A stretch of DNA of 64,000 bases from Lachnospiraceae bacterium (GTDB taxonomy: Bacteria > Bacillota > Clostridia > Lachnospirales > Lachnospiraceae). Position 1 is the first letter of the stretch. Every line of letters begins with the position of its first letter. Shown piece after piece: positions 63,254 to 64,000 of this stretch. The notes beneath the pieces were generated by a model, which was not told the DNA's origin, made no database searches, and was given only the letters and a program-made list of their open reading frames with translations. The stretch lies in NCBI GenBank assembly GCA_015057325.1, contig SVEQ01000013.1:1-64000 (forward strand), read 5' to 3'. The position numbers and the translations under genes were made by a program.

Positions 63254-64000
63254 TTACTCCAAATAATCACGAAGCTTTCTGCTTCTGCTTGGGTGTCTTA
63301 ATTTTCTAAGTGCCTTTGCCTCAATCTGTCTGATACGCTCTCTTGTTACGTTAAACTCGCGTCCAACCTCTTCAAGAGTTCTGTTTCTGCCATCATCAAG
63401 ACCGAAACGAAGTCTTAATACCTTCTGCTCACGTTCTGTAAGTGTTGAAAGCACCTCAACAAGCTGTTCACGCAAAAGTGTGCTTGCTGCAGCATCAGCG
63501 GGAACGGGAACATTTTCATCCTGGATGAAATCTCCAAGGTGACTGTCTTCCTCCTCACCGATAGGTGTTTCAAGAGAAACAGGTTCCTGAGAAATCTTAA
63601 GAATCTCTCTTACTCTTTCTACAGGCACTTCCATCTCCTCTGCAATCTCCTCTGGACTTGGCTCACGTCCTAACTCCTGAAGAAGCTGTCTTGACACACG
63701 GATAAGCTTGTTAATTGTCTCTACCATATGAACAGGGATACGAATAGTTCTTGCCTGATCAGCTATAGCTCTTGTAATAGCTTGTCTAATCCACCATGTA
63801 GCATAAGTCGAGAACTTGTAACCCTTTCTGTAATCAAATTTTTCTACCGCTTTAATAAGACCAAGGTTACCCTCCTGAATAAGATCAAGGAAAAGCATAC
63901 CACGACCAACATAACGCTTTGCAATGCTGACAACAAGACGAAGATTTGCCTCTGCAAGTTTCTTCTTTGCATAATCACCTTTAGCCACTATAGCTTTAAG
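63254..64000 (-). CDS. rpoD: RNA polymerase primary sigma factor (partial, 5' end outside window)
   Basis: The visible C-terminal part of sigma-A. Region 2 ([38 protein letters not shown]) contacts the -10 element, region 3 follows, and region 4 ([20 protein letters not shown]) reads the -35 element. The reading frame is open to base 64000, so the 5' end lies beyond it. The rpoD-trmK-nif3 order is usual in Firmicutes. Confidence 0.97.
   Translation of the reverse strand, partial: LKAIVAKGDYAKKKLAEANLRLVVSIAKRYVGRGMLFLDLIQEGNLGLIKAVEKFDYRKGYKFSTYATWWIRQAITRAIADQARTIRIPVHMVETINKLIRVSRQLLQELGREPSPEEIAEEMEVPVERVREILKISQEPVSLETPIGEEEDSHLGDFIQDENVPVPADAAASTLLREQLVEVLSTLTEREQKVLRLRFGLDDGRNRTLEEVGREFNVTRERIRQIEAKALRKLRHPSRSRKLRDYLE

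Overview
The window is AT-rich Gram-positive chromosome, almost certainly from an anaerobic, saccharolytic member of the Clostridia, most likely Lachnospiraceae. The evidence is an iron-only hydrogenase, clostridial-type regulatory sites (sigma-A promoters with 17-nt spacers, strong AGGAGG ribosome sites), extracellular proteins built from BIG2, choline-binding-like and Fn3 modules, a GH5 cellulase, and bacterial housekeeping genes typical of that family. I see no phage, transposase, CRISPR array, tRNA or rRNA. The genus is not resolved.

Layout. 1-7.4 kb: pyrF, guaB with a CheX-like gene, cysE, an ABC-F ATPase and icd. 7.5-12.3 kb: a 50-residue membrane peptide, an iron-only hydrogenase, a secreted glycerophosphodiesterase with BIG2 modules, and an aminotransferase. 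12.4-24.2 kb: an envelope block with two LtaS-like phosphoglycerol transferases, two divergently transcribed secreted beta-helix proteins, and a fused teichoic-acid polymerase/GT2 glycosyltransferase. 24.3-27.6 kb: glgB, trmL and a coupled pair of unknown genes, peppered with a short repeated motif. 27.6-35.8 kb: a diguanylate cyclase, prfC, a repeat element, leuS and a second diguanylate cyclase. 35.9-44.1 kb: glmS, a LytR-CpsA-Psr ligase, a transglutaminase-like protein with wall-binding repeats, a GH5 enzyme and an L,D-transpeptidase, all in one direction. 44.2-52.8 kb: dgk, glmM, a lipid-carrier sugar transferase, two CDP-polyol transferases, tarI, tarJ and a GT2 enzyme, probably making a ribitol-phosphate wall polymer. 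52.9-57.8 kb: queC-folE-queE-queD behind a probable preQ1 riboswitch, then thrC and a 3D-domain lytic enzyme. 57.9-64 kb: an AP2-type protein, rnpB, an unknown gene, a TGS-uridine-kinase-like protein, a Nif3-family gene, trmK and the 3' part of rpoD.

How the parts fit. Roughly a third of the window serves the cell envelope: GlmS and GlmM feed UDP-GlcNAc; TarI/TarJ and the transferases build a polyol-phosphate polymer; the LytR-CpsA-Psr protein may attach it to peptidoglycan; Dgk would recycle diacylglycerol, a by-product of LtaS-type reactions; the glycerophosphodiesterase, L,D-transpeptidase, transglutaminase and 3D proteins would remodel the wall. These links are inferred from family and position.

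The most unusual signals are: (i) the 10-mer GTTTACATAA, eight exact copies, seven of them in 1.7 kb, always reading in the sense direction of the gene it lies in and apparently inserted into glgB; (ii) a repeat element whose two visible edges provide the last sense codon and stop codon of both pyrF and leuS, with a 178-bp imperfect palindrome near its other side; (iii) the coupled unknown pair at 26.8-27.6 kb; (iv) a free-standing peptide that resembles a sortase-substrate tail; and (v) the glmS-to-L,D-transpeptidase surface operon.
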